A stretch of 64,000 nt of DNA from Mytilus galloprovincialis (Eukaryota; Mollusca; Bivalvia; Mytilida; Mytilidae), in contig NC_134842.1 in the NCBI RefSeq assembly GCF_965363235.1, positions 8,397,112-8,461,111 of the forward strand, written 5' to 3'. Positions 1 to 12,800 of this stretch are shown here, piece after piece. The notes below the pieces were generated by a model, which had not been told where the DNA came from, made no database searches, and saw only the letters and a program-made list of their open reading frames with translations. Each line of letters starts with the position of its first letter. Position 1 is the stretch's first letter. A program made the translations under genes and the position numbers.

Positions 1-893
1 TGGAATCTAACAATCTGCTACAGAGTGAAAGAAACAAAAGTAAAGAAAAAAGGTGAATTGTATCAATCTCAGGAGTCACGTGCGAGCCATGTAACAGTCA
101 GTTTTAGATGTATATATGTACATCCAGGCATGTTATAGCTGTTGTGGAACTCATACAATCAGAGATGTGTGGTGGGAGTTCATAATTAAAAAATTTCCAT
201 TGCATTCATTTGTGGAACTTGATTCATACGACAAGCATTCTTTTTGACAATCACGTAACAACAATCAATATCGACACCGACAGTGTTCGTAAGCTTTGCC
301 ACGTGCACGTTGCACACTGTGTCGCTGCATATAACAGACTAGGGAAAACGACGATTCGTTTATGTGCCAGTGCATGAACCGACGTTAATGAGAGCAATTT
401 TCTTTTTTACACAACTGTATTTTTTATTGTTATATTATATTGTGTTATTATGTTTTGAAAACTTTTGTAATTTAATCGATATATAGTTGTTCATTGAATG
501 TCTTGATAGAAGAAATAAAGAAATGAATGAATGACTGTAATATATATAGCAGCACGTTACTATAGGACTGGTAAGAACACGACAATTAATAACTTTTAAG
601 TCAACGTATACTGGTCAACAACAGTAACGACATAGGACAATACATGCCCATATATAACGGAATTATTATCAAGGTAGCAAGCTACCAAAAATGGTAAAAA
701 AGGGGTTATGCTTACATGTTGTTTTTTTTTTTTTGCTCGTAACTTGAAATAAAAAGGAAGTTAAATTCAGAAAATCTCTTCGGACACGCGAAATTGGTAG
801 TATTATTTTCGTTAAAAAAAATTGTTTGTGCTGTTGTAAACTTGCTCAAACTCCTGTCTCATTGGTAACTAATAAAATACTTTAAGAGTGTAC
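1..893. other. HCP copy A intron or 3' flank, left edge of duplication unit A
   Basis: No coding sequence is visible. Bases 1-540 align closely with 35,048-35,620 and bases 555-893 with 36,002-36,318. The stretch corresponds to the intron of the minus-strand HCP gene that in copy B lies between the exons at 34,451-34,585 and 36,319-36,501. The later exons of copy A must lie to the left of the window. Confidence 0.7.
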
Positions 894-1076
894 CTTTCCT
901 GGGACAGGTGCTCTGTTTACTGTTGAGGGAGATGGTATACCAAGCTGCTTCCGGTGACCTTTATCTAACAGCTCCACCACTCGGAGGTTTATTTCCCCTA
1001 CTTTTAGAGCAAGTTTGTGATTCGTAGTCAGATCATGACGCTCTTCTTCTGTTCCACTAGTCAAAAAGTCCAATAC
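894..1076 (-). CDS. hcp: HCP copy A exon (LKVGEINLRVVELL block)
   Basis: 183 nt, phase 0 at both ends. The acceptor TTCAG is followed by GTATTG at 1,076 and the donor AAG|GTACAC ends the exon at 894. It is open throughout and reads as the HCP region just before the VSGHD block, ending in VPGK. The matching copy B exon (36,319-36,501) differs by a few bases, one of which creates a stop. Confidence 0.85.
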
Positions 1077-1609
1077 CTGAATAGTAAAACTCATCAGACA
1101 TCATCATTTTTAAAGAAAACGTGCGATAAAAAAACATTAAAAAACATAACTTTATAATTTCTCCGTTTTCTTTTTTGTTTGTTCTATTTAATTAGTCGAG
1201 TAATAGATAGTCATACTATAGTACATAAGCTCCATGTTCGTGTAAAATGTGCAGGTGTGGCCGTTTTCATCAATGCCGAATAAAGAAAAACTTTTTTGTT
1301 ATGTAAAATTCGCTTACCAAAAATTTTTGACGACGAATGGATGTATACGTAAGGACTTCTGGGAATTTCATAACATATTAGACAGAGAGACGGACAAAAT
1401 ATTTCATTTGTGTACTCAAACATACAAACAAGACTTAAATTTAAGTCTAAGATAACATGTAGCCACACTGACTTATGAGAGATTTTCATTTATAGAGTTA
1501 TCAGGATAACAAAAAAAACAATTTTTTTTTTCTTATTTGGTCTTGTGACTTATCCACGAGGGAAATTAACCATTGGAATGCGATGAGTATGAGTTATTCA
1601 ACGATATAC
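1077..1609. other. HCP copy A intron
   Basis: AT-rich intron between two HCP exons, matched almost base for base by 36,502-37,028. Short open frames on either strand are also found in copy B, but they are explained by the recent duplication rather than by coding. Confidence 0.75.
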
Positions 1610-1770
1610 CTCGTATAAGGAAGTGGAAACCTCAGGGTCTTCTTCTCCGAGCGCATTAGCATGACAGGCGTATGCAGATAATCCTTTAATTCCATAAATG
1701 GTCATATAACGTACACCATTCACGTCTGGTCCATAAATACTCTGGTTTTCTAATACACCAACTTTAAGAC
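1610..1770 (-). CDS. hcp: HCP copy A exon (YGIKGLSAYACHA block)
   Basis: 161 nt. The acceptor AATGTAG|GTCTTAAAG is at 1,770 and the donor TACGAG|GTATAT at 1,610. It takes one base from the preceding exon and ends in phase 0. The translation contains the family-typical YGIKGLSAYACHANALG stretch. Copy B 37,029-37,189 is nearly identical (A to S and E to D replacements seen). Confidence 0.88.
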
Positions 1771-2947
1771 CTACATTTACAAAGTAAACAAAGTTGTAAA
1801 GATAAGTTGGTTATACTTCATTCATGATCAACACCCATCTTTATAGAGATTATTCATTTCAAGTTTCAAAAATAAGGTGATCCCAGATTAGTTATATAGT
1901 ATTTGTTAATGAAAGCACGTGCTATGCAAAATTGTTCTACTTTAATGTTGGATTTTTAAAAAAATAAGTACTGTTTATATTAACTAAGACACGCGTTTCG
2001 GCTTCATAAGATTTTTATAAAGAAAATTTCGAAGTCTTTTGTCATAGACATAAAAAGCTGAAGCCCGCCTTCAGGTGGGGGATTTTCTTGTTGTGTTGAA
2101 GGCTCATTCGTGACCTTCGGCTAATTTCTGCTCTTTAGTCGGGTTGTTGTCTCTTTTACACATTCCCCATTTCCATTCTTAATGTTTGTAGTAGGAAATT
2201 GATACATAGAAGTCAACCGTCTACCGATCTACTACAGTTTAACAGCACATATTTAAAGATTTTAAGTTACATTTAAGAAGTGCGTTGATCTTCGTCAACT
2301 TGGTAACTGGTGAATAAATGATGACTGTTCTATTTCAAGCCGTAAATACGTGCCTAATTATTCTTGAAGATGGAATTTTAATATCAAACGAATAAACTTT
2401 TATGTATTATTATTTGTGTTAATTAGGGAACGTTTTGTTAAAGCTACCGAGTTTCCCGTGTGGTACATTTGTACCAAATCACTGAGTCGAACTTTTAACA
2501 TGCATGCATCTAAAATTGCCTAAGGTGGGATATCACCCTTCGATCCTTGTGCTAATGACTCAAGCAGCCAACCACTATTTGTTCTTATTTCTTATCGTAG
2601 TTACCGAGTTTTCGGTTGAGCAGCATGATTGATAATACAACTGATCTCACCGAGGTGGGATTACAGCTCAAGACCTCACTTACACGAGGTAAGCATGTCA
2701 CAACAAAGATCACAGGATGAACGTTTTTTTTTATACTCAAGTCTTTTTCTTTATAACTATGTAACACATCTTTTATTTCAATAAGTGAACACGCCTCGTG
2801 TGTACATGATTTTCTATAACAAATTAAGTTTCGTAGTTGGATCGAACCAACCTCAGTCTCAAACTCCGAAAATAATAAACTTAGTTCTATCATAGTTAAT
2901 CGTTGAGAAGACTTAATACCAGTACGTATGTTGCCTTAGGTATTTAC
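1771..2947. other. HCP copy A intron with interspersed repeat
   Basis: Intron sequence. 1,771-2,497 aligns with 37,190-37,918. 2,060-2,190 is a copy of the mussel-type repeat with core GGTCGGGTTGTTGTCTC. 2,500-3,100 is present only in copy A, because copy B has a deletion here. No further exon is seen. Confidence 0.7.
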
Positions 2948-3135
2948 CTTCGTCTTCCAAATATTTCACATCATATGATTCTGGAACCCAGCTAGCAGGA
3001 CCATACTTCAGTTTTTCATCAAGTGGTTGTGAGGATATTTCCTCCATAAGTTTTTATATGGCATCGCGATGTTTGGTTGCAGTTTTGATATATTCTGGAA
3101 AGCGATCCTGATCAAAGTTCACGTTTGTCAATGTG
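2948..3135 (-). pseudogene. hcp: HCP copy A exon (TLTNVNFD block) with in-frame stop
   Basis: 188 nt between acceptor TTTACAG|CACATTG (3,135) and donor GAAG|GTAAAT (2,948). In the frame joining correctly to the next exon it reads TLTNVNFDQDRFPEYIK, then a stop, then KLMEEISSQPLDEKLKYG. The TAA is at 3,054-3,056, directly after GCC ATA. The rest of the exon is intact, so the lesion looks recent. Confidence 0.82.
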
Positions 3136-4136
3136 CTGTAAAGTAAAAGCAAATTTTATTCCCAAGATACAAGATACAAGATATTTTATTGTGTAAATCA
3201 CAGAGCAGAATAATCATTGTAATTACAAAACAGAGCATATAATACAACATAATATTTGAACTATAAAAATTAGAAAATAATTGGTTACTAATGATTAGTA
3301 CGATTTTTATGAAATAAGGTAAATACAAATTGAATGTAGTAAAATATAATATTGTAATGATAAAATTGTCAAAATTTTGTAAGTAATACACCGCAACCTA
3401 GACCAAATTAGTCATGAAGTAGTTTAATATATAAATAATGACACTTGTTAATGTTTCTCCCAATAGTTAAAGTACTGCTTTATAATATTCTTATTTTTAT
3501 TTTAGGCACTTAAAAATAAAGAAGACAAAAATATGTACAGAAAATTGCATTAATATTGCACCTATGTTCAAATGTTCAAATGTTCTGAACATTAAGAACG
3601 CACCTCTATGCAGACACCCATAAAGACTTTAAACTACAGTCTATAATATCGTTTTTTAGACAGACTCTTAACCACCATGACTATTATTTCCAAAAGATCG
3701 TATGGATTAGCGTGGTGTTTTAATTGATCTCAATTACTTGCACTCCTTAAACCAAATGTATATATATATGCCCTGGCTGTCGTAACCTTACGCTATGCAG
3801 AACTAATGAGACATGTATTTTCACATCTGCTTTATACGGGCGTTAATTCTAAGTTAGTTATTATGACTTTTGTCTTTATTTAGCAGAAATACACAGAAAT
3901 ATGAAACTCGTGTCAGTTATGAGGGTCTGGGTCGTAGGTCTTCATTTTTGTATTTCATAATTTAAGCCATTTCCTCTATTCAGATTTAACTTACCCATTA
4001 TTTTCGAATCTTTATATTTTATCACCCATTAAATGATCTATTCTTTAATTTTCATATGCATTTTCCTCTCATGATTCTTTATAATTATGGTTTATCATTT
4101 TCTAATCTCTAAATTCCCATAACCAATGTTTTAGAT

Positions 4137-4230
4137 CAAAATCATTGTTGGGTTAAAAAAAAATGATTTAAGTTGATCAAAATCATCCTTGAGTTAAAAA
4201 AATGATTTTAGTTATTTAAAATGTCCAAAT
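4137..4230. repeat. Short tandem duplication, ~50 bp unit
   Basis: The motif GATCAAAATCAT followed by a run of A and ATGATTT occurs twice in tandem. It is also present in copy B at about 40,300-40,390, so it predates the duplication. Confidence 0.55.
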
Positions 4231-5074
4231 TGTTTATTCTCTCTTTTTGTCCATGCCCTATGTATACCTTCTTAAGAATATTATATGTATACCTAAACAT
4301 AGCGAAACTGGAGAAAAAGAAAATCATTACTAATTTGCAAAATCTCTCATGCATGTAAGACAAAAAAGGATAATAGCTACTTTTCATCTTGTCTTATGTT
4401 ATTGTTCTAATAATGTAGGTCTTGTTTGTTAGTAGGGTAACTATCTGACATATTTTAAAATCGATACACAATTATTACTACGGTCAAGTTTGAAGGAAAA
4501 GGTTTTTGTAAAAGGTAACGAACGCCAATAGATGGCAACATTCAACGAACATCAAGTGATGGAAATAGCTCACACTAGTCCTTTGTGTCAGTTTAGCAAA
4601 AAAGAATGACAAATCAATATTTCAGCGCTGATCTTATGTTTTAAATTACAACACTGCTTAAATCATAAGTATATCATCTTCAGCACATTACAATATTATT
4701 TATTTTATCGTGCTTTAAAAGTTCTCAATTATGATTAGACGTGTTATTTTATAGTAATCCCTTATGCACGATTATGTAAGGATTTTGCTACTTTGATAGA
4801 AATTCAAGTCAACGGCCTTAAACTAACTGTTATTTCCATAAATTGATGTGATTTCTGCACGTATCACAAAATTGTCTATGCGATTTCCTTTTCGAGCAAC
4901 ATTAGTCTATTGTTTTGTAAAAGTTTTATTTTATATAAACTTATCGTAGATACCATAGCTTATAATGTATACTAGCAGTTCGTCTACAAACGGGTAATCA
5001 GTGGCGCTTGAGTCAAAATTGTTTACCTGTGCATTTATCAAGTTGGTTGTAGTTAGTAGTTATCACAGGTAGCA

Positions 5075-5215
5075 GGCTTATGATTTGATACACCAGACGC
5101 GCGTTTCGTCCACATAAGACTCACCAGTGACGCTCAGATCAAAAAAGGTATAAAGCCAAACTAGTACAAAAAGTTGTGCCAAATACGGCACTGTTTGATT
5201 CACTGGAAATCGAAT
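5075..5215 (+). repeat. Interspersed repeat family 1 (CGCGCGTTTCGTC element), partial
   Basis: Contains the core CCAGACGCGCGTTTCGTC, then TAAGACTCACCAGTGACGCT and the tail TTGTGCCAAATACGGC. The same core recurs at 6,700, 16,610 and 27,840, and in reverse near 33,240. It is an unclassified bivalve repeat. Confidence 0.7.
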
Positions 5216-5591
5216 ATTTACGGGTTTTAACTGAATTTGTTTTGTTGGAGAATACCATACATACTACTTTTCTCTCGAATATTTGTGAATCATAAGTCAT
5301 ATTTGTATTGTTTTATTATAAATGGTGATGTAACGTAATGTTGAGTTATCGTCATAAGGAGGCAAAATGCCATGATTCTATTTTCAATATTTTTTAAGAC
5401 ATTTAATGTCGTCTGGCCTTCATTGACGTGGAATTTTCTGCCCCTGTGTTGTAATATTTGTTTTTCTTTTGCAGTTTCTGCACGTGTCTTTTATGATCTG
5501 CTATGTTTATTGATGTATTTCATTCTGTTACAAATGTATATTGATCAAGATAACTTTGTTTTTTGGAAATATCTGTACGTCTGTTGTAAAA

Positions 5592-5802
5592 GAGGGGGCT
5601 AAAGATACCAAAGAGACAGTCAAACTTATAGATTGAAAATAAATGACAACGCCATGGCTAAAAACAAAAAGACAAACAGACAAATAACAGTACAGAAGAC
5701 ACAACATAGAAAGTAAAGACTAACACGAACCCCATCAAAAACTAGGGGTGATCTCAGGTGCTCCGGAAGTGTAAGCAGATCCTGCTCCACATGTGGCACA
5801 AC
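5592..5802 (+). repeat. Interspersed repeat family 2 (GATACCAAAGAGACAG ... CTGCTCCACATGTGGCA)
   Basis: About 210 bp, closely matching 48,836-49,047 and 63,188-63,404 in the same orientation. Each copy starts at the GATACCAAAG motif and ends at a CTCCACATG motif. No coding capacity is apparent, and open frames inside it are incidental. Confidence 0.75.
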
Positions 5803-6659
5803 GATTCACAACTTTGCTTGACATTTGACATTGTAAAGCTGATTCAAAGGTGTACATGATAATTTATTGGATTCTTTCAGTTGATGTCCAAAATATTAAG
5901 GTCTCTGGTTTATAATCCATTCACATGTTTGGATACATTTAATAAAGTATAGTGAATCGAATCGGGAAAAGTGTCAAAGAGACAACAACCCAAAGCAAAT
6001 TAACAAGAATTAAAAAAAAAAAAACATGTTTGTATTTTAAAGTTTGTATAAAAGTGAATATGTAGGCACTGAATCAATGCTAAATACCATACAGAATCCT
6101 TTTCCTTTTGATTTTTTTATTGAAAGTGTCATGATATATTTTCCTTTATCATGTCTCCTTACTTTCAATAGAACGAAAACATAGAAAAGTACACTGTGTA
6201 GAAAAATAAATTAATGATACCCGTTGTTATGTCATGGCAAACACCAAATATATATTAAGCAGAGGTTATTTAAAGATTAGAAAAAAAGGTGTTTCTGAAA
6301 AGACAAAAATGCCAAGATATGATTTAGGAAATATCGAAAAGGTTCGGGATTGGAATAGGGATACGAACATATTGAAACGAAAAACACCCAATCTTAATCT
6401 TCTAGACATCGATAAGCAGTTCATTACATAATGTACAATAATGTTCATTTCAATATCATCTCATTCTACTAAAAAAAACTACTTAGTATTTAAATCATAA
6501 AATAATTATGGCAAAATCAAAAGCTTAATTACACCAGATAATGAATTAACTTTTCAAGACAGTTCTTTTTAGGTGTTATCAGTATCTGTGGTGCATATAT
6601 AATATATCCTATAAGCTGCACTTGCTTTTGGAATAAAGTGTATATGTAGAGTCAAGTCA

Positions 6660-7135
6660 ATTCCAGTCATAATAGTTATCAAAAGTACCAGGATTATAAT
6701 TTTATACGCCAGACGCGCGTTTCGTCTACATAAGACTCATCAGTGACGCTCAGATCAAAACAGTTAAAAAGCCAAATAAATACAAAGTTGAAGAGCATTG
6801 AGGATCCAAAATTCCAAAAAGTTGTGCCAAATACGGCTAAGGTAATCTACTCCTGGGGTAAGAAAATCCTTAGTATTTCGAAAAATTCAAATTTTTGTAA
6901 ATAGAAAATTTATAAAAATGACCATATAATTGATATTCATGTCAACACCGAAGTGCTGACTACTGGGCTGATGATACCCTCGGGGACGACACGTCCACCA
7001 GCAGTGGCATCGACATTATATGGTCATTTTTATAAATTTTCTGTTTACAAAACTTTGAATTTTTCGAAATACTAAGGAGTTTCTCACCCCAGGAGTATAT
7101 TACCTTAGCCGTATTTGGCAAAATGTGACCCACAC
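6660..7135 (+). repeat. Family 1 repeat with inverted right half (fold-back element)
   Basis: A left copy of the family 1 repeat (core CGCGCGTTTCGTCTACATAA at about 6,715) runs to about 6,935. After a ~85 bp spacer, 7,018-7,125 is the reverse complement of 6,817-6,930, including the ATTTTTATAAATTTTC and ATACTCCTGG parts. The whole can form a long hairpin. It lies in the part of copy A missing from copy B. Confidence 0.7.
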
Positions 7136-7479
7136 TTTTATATTTAAAAAAAGGCATTGTAAAATCTTCATTTTAGCAAAATTGAAGAAAATTCTGTCCG
7201 TGAACTATATTAAGTAACAAATATTGCAAACGATCTAGTTTTAAGTTATCTTGTTTGCAAAGTCAAAGAAATTTATAGTATATATGATTAATCAACAAGA
7301 AGATAATTAGGTTGTTATCAATAAAAATGACAGTATTTGGCAGTATAAATCGACTATTTACAATCCTGAATCTCGAAAAACTTACGAGAGGTTAAACTGA
7401 ATATTGGTGCAAATGAGTGCAAGTTACCCATTTATGTGTTTGTAAAATAAACTTCATATTCTTAAACTATACTATAAAA

Positions 7480-7565
7480 AAAAAGGTGGGTTGGACCTGG
7501 TTTTGCGGCTAGCCAAACCTTCAGCTTTTATGGCATTGTTGAATATAACACTTACATGATAACAT
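7480..7565 (+). repeat. Interspersed repeat family 6, truncated
   Basis: The segment around GTGGGTTGGACCTGG and CCAAACCTTCAGCTTTTATG is the end of a longer repeat that is present in fuller form at 42,990-43,340 in copy B. The left part is missing here. Confidence 0.65.
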
Positions 7566-9838
7566 AATATAACAGGTAATTTAAAATATGCATGTTTATG
7601 TGTAATGTTATATATCATATGGTTTAATTTATATTGGCGGTTCGTATACATCCTTGGCTGCAAATATTCGGCTTTTAGCGCTCCTTTCGAAGGCAAATCC
7701 ATAAAAGCACTTTGGAAGCAGTTTTAAGTGTATTATTAATAAATCGCAAAATGTACATTATAGGCTGACATCTAGTTGTATTATACATGTACCGTTTTAT
7801 TTATCAAAATGCGACTTTTAGAATTAACATCATTCACTAGGCAACATCAGATTATAATTTAATTTTGGATGTAACGCGTCTTCTGATTGGCTGACGTCGT
7901 TTTGTTTATCATATCATAGACACAATTTTGTCATGTGACCATGACGTCATCAACGTTTTTTCATGATTAACCCCGGTTTAAAATGGAATTTAGAATTAAC
8001 GTTAGCGTTATTCAGTGCACCACATTGTTTATGTTATTTCTTCATAGACAGAAAAAATATTACAGTCATTCCTTAAACATTGTTAAATAAAGTTCTTGAT
8101 TTGTAACTGACATTAATGAAGTAAACAGTATATAAAATTTAGGTTTTATTGTTAACATATCTGACTGCACGTTTATCATGAAATTGATCATTTATAATTT
8201 CAAATTCTTGTAGACAATCTAGTATACAATATCGATACATTAGTTCCATACAGACGTGGTTGTCCTAATAAACCAAAAAGGTTCAAAGCTGAAACCAAAC
8301 CGTGACAGGAGAAAAGGGTTATGTTTTAGGGTGTTGTGTAAATGATTTATTCTTTTAAAAATATCCATTAGAGAACACGTTGTTAATCAGTAAACTTACA
8401 ATACCAGAAGTTTTAAAATAAGGAAAACGAAAATAGGCGTTCAGTCTATGAATACAAATTTGCAATATTTGTTTCTATCGATGAATTTGTTTGTCGTTTG
8501 TAAAATATGGCATTATTACATTAATGTGTGTGCTAACTGTTTAATGATTTTAAGTTTGCGTATGTCGTATATATCTTATTGTAAGAATTAATGAAAACTA
8601 TGGAGTGACAGTTAATTGTAACTTAAATATATCAATTGTATGTTTTGTTGCATAAAACATCAATAACTATTTACCAATTAATACAAGATACGATGCAACT
8701 AAACAATCATCCCATGATTTCAGTTTCGATAGTACAACCAAGTTGTATTCAAATTTATAAACCATTTTGTTGCTTATTAGACAAGTATCATTGCACAAAG
8801 CATAAAAATTCTCCGTTCTAAACTAAAAAAACACATGATGATAGCAGTCTCAACACTTTAAAAGCTTTTATAGTAGAATTGTCTTTTGATATTAACTGTC
8901 AGTTTAAAGCTACTTTCCTTATGAAGATTGGATACACGTGTCCATCTGATTCTATGATTATAACATCTATTGTTAAAGATTGTATGTATACACGTGTCCA
9001 TCTATTGTTCAATTAAAGATCACTGGCATTTGTGATTCCAAGTAGTTATGTAAAATTGTCAACAACAGATATCAGTTTGATATAATAGTCAAATGGTTAT
9101 CTATCATTAAAATATTAGTCACGTTTCCAACTGAACTTTCCATGAACACATGGCTGTAAATTAAGAAACCTGTGGAAAAAATCCCGAAAGAGACTTTGAT
9201 TGTTTGGAAAATTTTAGTCATTACTGATGTTCCAACTGGGTGCACTAAAGATGTCAGTATATGATTTTAACGTAAATATGAACGTTAAAAAGGAATTAAT
9301 AAAACTTTAATTTCCAATATACTATTTAGTTCTACAACATCATCGTTGATTGGTTTGTTGTATGAAATTGATTGTCAGAATTAAAATAAAAAAAGGTTTC
9401 TACAATCCCCAAAAACATGACAAATACTGAAAATACTCATCTGTCAGATACATTATAACTATGTACGCATTGTAATCAAAAATAGTTAAATATAGAAAAA
9501 GTGTATGCTTAGTGATGAGCAAGAGAGTGCGATGAATTGTCATGAAGGGTGAAGTTGGAAAACAGCAAAAACATACATTCTTCAATCATTTCCAATTTTT
9601 ATACTTTTTTCCAAACAATTCGACGATCTATTTGAGTATCTTGATAATGTTTGTATTCAAGGTTTATATAAATAGACAAATTTTAATATATACCTACCAT
9701 TTTTGGAAAGTTTGGTATAGCTTGCTATAGCAATAAACTTTCTTAAGGCATCGGCCTAACCGGAAAAGAGACAGACTATCTTACTTTAGGAAGTGTGACC
9801 TACTTCTAGATAATATAGTACTGGTGTTTGAAAACTAA

Positions 9839-12800
9839 TAATAAAAAGATCCTTTTGAAATTTTGAGCTCTTCTATTCTAATAGCATACAGCTTGAATAA
9901 AAATGTACTGAATTTTCATCAATGAATAAAATAATTCAACTTCATTTGAAAATGACGAACAAACACTACTTCGCGGATCTGCGCTACGCGGAAAGTAAAA
10001 TCAATACACACACGAGAAAGCAGTTTCTACGTTATGATTTTATCGGCATTCTTCAGACATGCATCAGATCCATATATGTGTGCCTCCAAATGGGACCTTC
10101 CTCCGGTTGAAGAGAAAATTAAGACCGTGCTTAAAATATTTCATGAATGAACATTTTTCGTCGCTTACTGTTTATTAAATAGGTAAAAGCCCGAGACTAT
10201 CGGAAGAATCATATCTGGTATCTCATCTGATCTCGGCCTACTACAAACTCGGACTATAATTAACTCGGCCTTTTACATATTCGGCATTGGAAATCGGACT
10301 ATAACAAAATTCGTAATTATACTAATTGCTATTAAGACTCCTAAACAAAGGTTTTGCTCAGTTCTTATTATTTTTCTTCTTGGGGTCTATTTAGTTGTAT
10401 TTTGAGGGGCCAACAGAAGGGAGGAATTTACTATAGAATCCTATGGGATTTTATTTTTTAATTTTCAATAACAATAATAAATTTTATAACTTGAAAACAG
10501 TAATCGACAGACACACATGGTTTTCAGTAATGATCACAGGACCATAAAACAAATCAAATTAATTAAATTTAGGTTGAGTCCATGGTGTCACCCATCCCAA
10601 CCCCTCACGTTTGAGAACTTAAAAACAGTCAGATCCCCACCCCTAAACCATATGTATTCTTATACGTTACAATAAAACAAATCAAATGAAATAAAATGCG
10701 AGTCCCCTGGGGTCATTCTCACCCCTGTTTGTTTGAGAACGTATTAACAGTTGAGACCCCACCCATATACCACATATATTATTGTATGAGACAATGAAAT
10801 AAATCAAATGAAATATAGAGGAACTACAGAGGGGTCAGTCACCCCATCTCTTTCTTTTTGAAAACTTGTAAACGGTTGAGATCCCCACTCCTAAACCATA
10901 TATATTTTTGTATGTGGCAACAAAACAAATCAAATGAAATAAAGTGGATGTCCCTTTGGGTCAGCCCCACCCAATCATTCTGAGAACTTGGAAAGGGTCG
11001 AGATTCCCACCCCTAAACCATATATATTTTTGTATAGGGCAACAAAACAAATTTAATGAAATAAAGTGGGAGTCCCTTTTGGGTCAGCCCCACCCCCTGT
11101 TGTTTGACAACTTGGAAATGGTCAAGATCCCCACCCCTTAACCATATCTATTTTTGTACTGGACAATAAAACAAATCAAATGAAAAAGAAGGCGAGCCCT
11201 AGGGGTCACTCCCACCCCCTTGTTGTTTGAGAACTTGAAAACGGTTGAGATCCCCACCCACAAACCATATACATTTTTGTATGGGAAAATAAAATAGATC
11301 AAATGACATATAGAAGAAGTCCACAGGGGTGACCCCACTCCCTTCTTTTTGAAAACTTGTAAACGGTCGAGATGATCACCTCTAAACCATATAGTCTTTT
11401 ATGGGGCAACAAAACAAAACCAATGAAATATAGTGGGAGTCTCTCTGGGTCCTCCCCTTCCCCTCATGTTTGAGAACTTGTAAACGGTTGAGATCCCCAA
11501 CCCCTAATCATAAATATTCTTGTATTGGACAATAAAACGAATAAAATGAAATATAAGGAAGGTCCCTCGATGTAACCCCACCCCATACTGTTTTGAGAAC
11601 TTGTAAACAGTCAAGATCCACCCCCTTCTTTTTGAAAACTTGAAAACTGTCGAAATCCCCACACTGAAACAACATATATTCTTGTACGAAATAATAAAAC
11701 AAATCAGATGAAATTAAAGGCTAGTCCCCTAGGGCCACTCTTACCCCTGTCTGTTTGAGAACTTGTAAACTGTCTAGATCCCCACCCCTAAATCATGAAG
11801 ATCACTTTACTAGACCAGACCTCTTTGTATTTGACTTTGCTTAATGTCAGGCGACCGTGGGAATGACTAATTTTGAGAGCTTTGTTTGGGATACTTCGTA
11901 GCAGCCTGTTACAATTATTTCTTGATAAAGTTTTTTTTTTTTAAGTAGGAAAAAAAAAGTTAACCATGCAAATCTACACACAATCTTTTTGAAATATTAC
12001 AATCTACGGTTGCAAACTTTCCACGGGTGCTATCCAGCACTTTGATTAAACCATCTAACTGAAATAATGACTTGTAAACAAAAAATATTTTTCTATTCAT
12101 CAATTGCACAGCAATAATTCTTATAATTTGAATTTATGAAATTTTTAAAGAAATGTTTCTTCTTGTTTGATGTAACAAAACAATCAAATACAAAACATAA
12201 TTCTATCACAGTCATAAATACAAGGTTTCTTGATTTGTATTGTTTATGTTTAGACATACCGTATTTTTGGAAGCAAGTTTAAATTGACATCCATTATATT
12301 TATTGCACTAAAATTGACTACAAAAAAAACTAAAACTACAAAAGAGACTAAACAGGAACATTTGCGACCTTAGAGAAGGTTATTCGTACAATATTTTTAT
12401 GATTTTATTTTGGAAGTTGATAAGTGGTTGATTTATTAATTTTTGCATTACACATGATCGTACTTTTCGTAGACAGTTATGGCTTCTTTTCACTAAATCT
12501 GATCATGATTGGTGTAAACTGAGAAATATTTTAGTTTTAAAAAAAATAATCGGTTTTTTTTAATTTATTCTCGGCAAGCTTTTAAATACCATGCTTACCT
12601 TAAGATCTAATGTGATTTTTCGGTTGCTTGTTTTTTTTTTTGTGGTTTTGTTGTTGCTGCGGTCTGATCTGAGGAGTCATGCCACTCTTGAATGTCTGCT
12701 GGCCGCTCGCAAACATAAACCAAGATTTGATTTCTTATAATGTAATGAGAAGAACATCATTTCCTGATTGTACGCCTCCATATGTATAGTTTGAATGGCA

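Larger units (their letters stand above)
894..3135 (-). pseudogene. hcp: Hybrid cluster protein (hydroxylamine reductase family), copy A, partial, with nonsense codon
   Basis: Three consecutive exons of an HCP gene are read on the minus strand: 3,135-2,948, 1,770-1,610 and 1,076-894. HCPs are iron-sulfur proteins with a 4Fe-2S-O hybrid cluster, linked to hydroxylamine, NO or peroxynitrite chemistry and to protein S-nitrosylation. The exon order, the GT-AG borders and the reading phases (one base carried, then phase 0) all agree. The translation shows HCP blocks such as TLTNVNFD, YGIKGLSAYACHANALG and LKVGEINLRVVELLDKG. The first visible exon has an in-frame TAA at 3,054-3,056, in place of a lysine-type codon. 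N-terminal exons with the first Fe-S cysteines were not found upstream, and C-terminal exons are off the left edge. The copy is therefore probably non-functional, unless the stop is a base-call error. Assignment to HCP is firm; pseudogene status is likely. Confidence 0.8.
3136..9838. other. Sequence 5' of visible HCP copy A exons: intron or upstream DNA, repeat-rich
   Basis: No further HCP exon or other gene could be recognised on either strand. Matches to copy B run in blocks: 3,100-3,436 with 37,925-38,280; 3,437-4,290 with 39,607-40,460; 4,370-4,548 with 40,725-40,892; 7,268-7,462 with 40,893-41,092; 7,465-9,838 with 43,250-45,743. Segment 4,548-7,268 has no copy B counterpart and is largely interspersed repeats. 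The N-terminal HCP exons should lie somewhere upstream of 3,136 but were not identified. Confidence 0.6.

Noticed and set aside
1211..1489. Open frame of 92 codons on the minus strand, matched at 36,616-36,909
   Set aside because: It lies inside an HCP intron. Its presence in both units is explained by the recent duplication, and the two readings differ by frameshifting indels.
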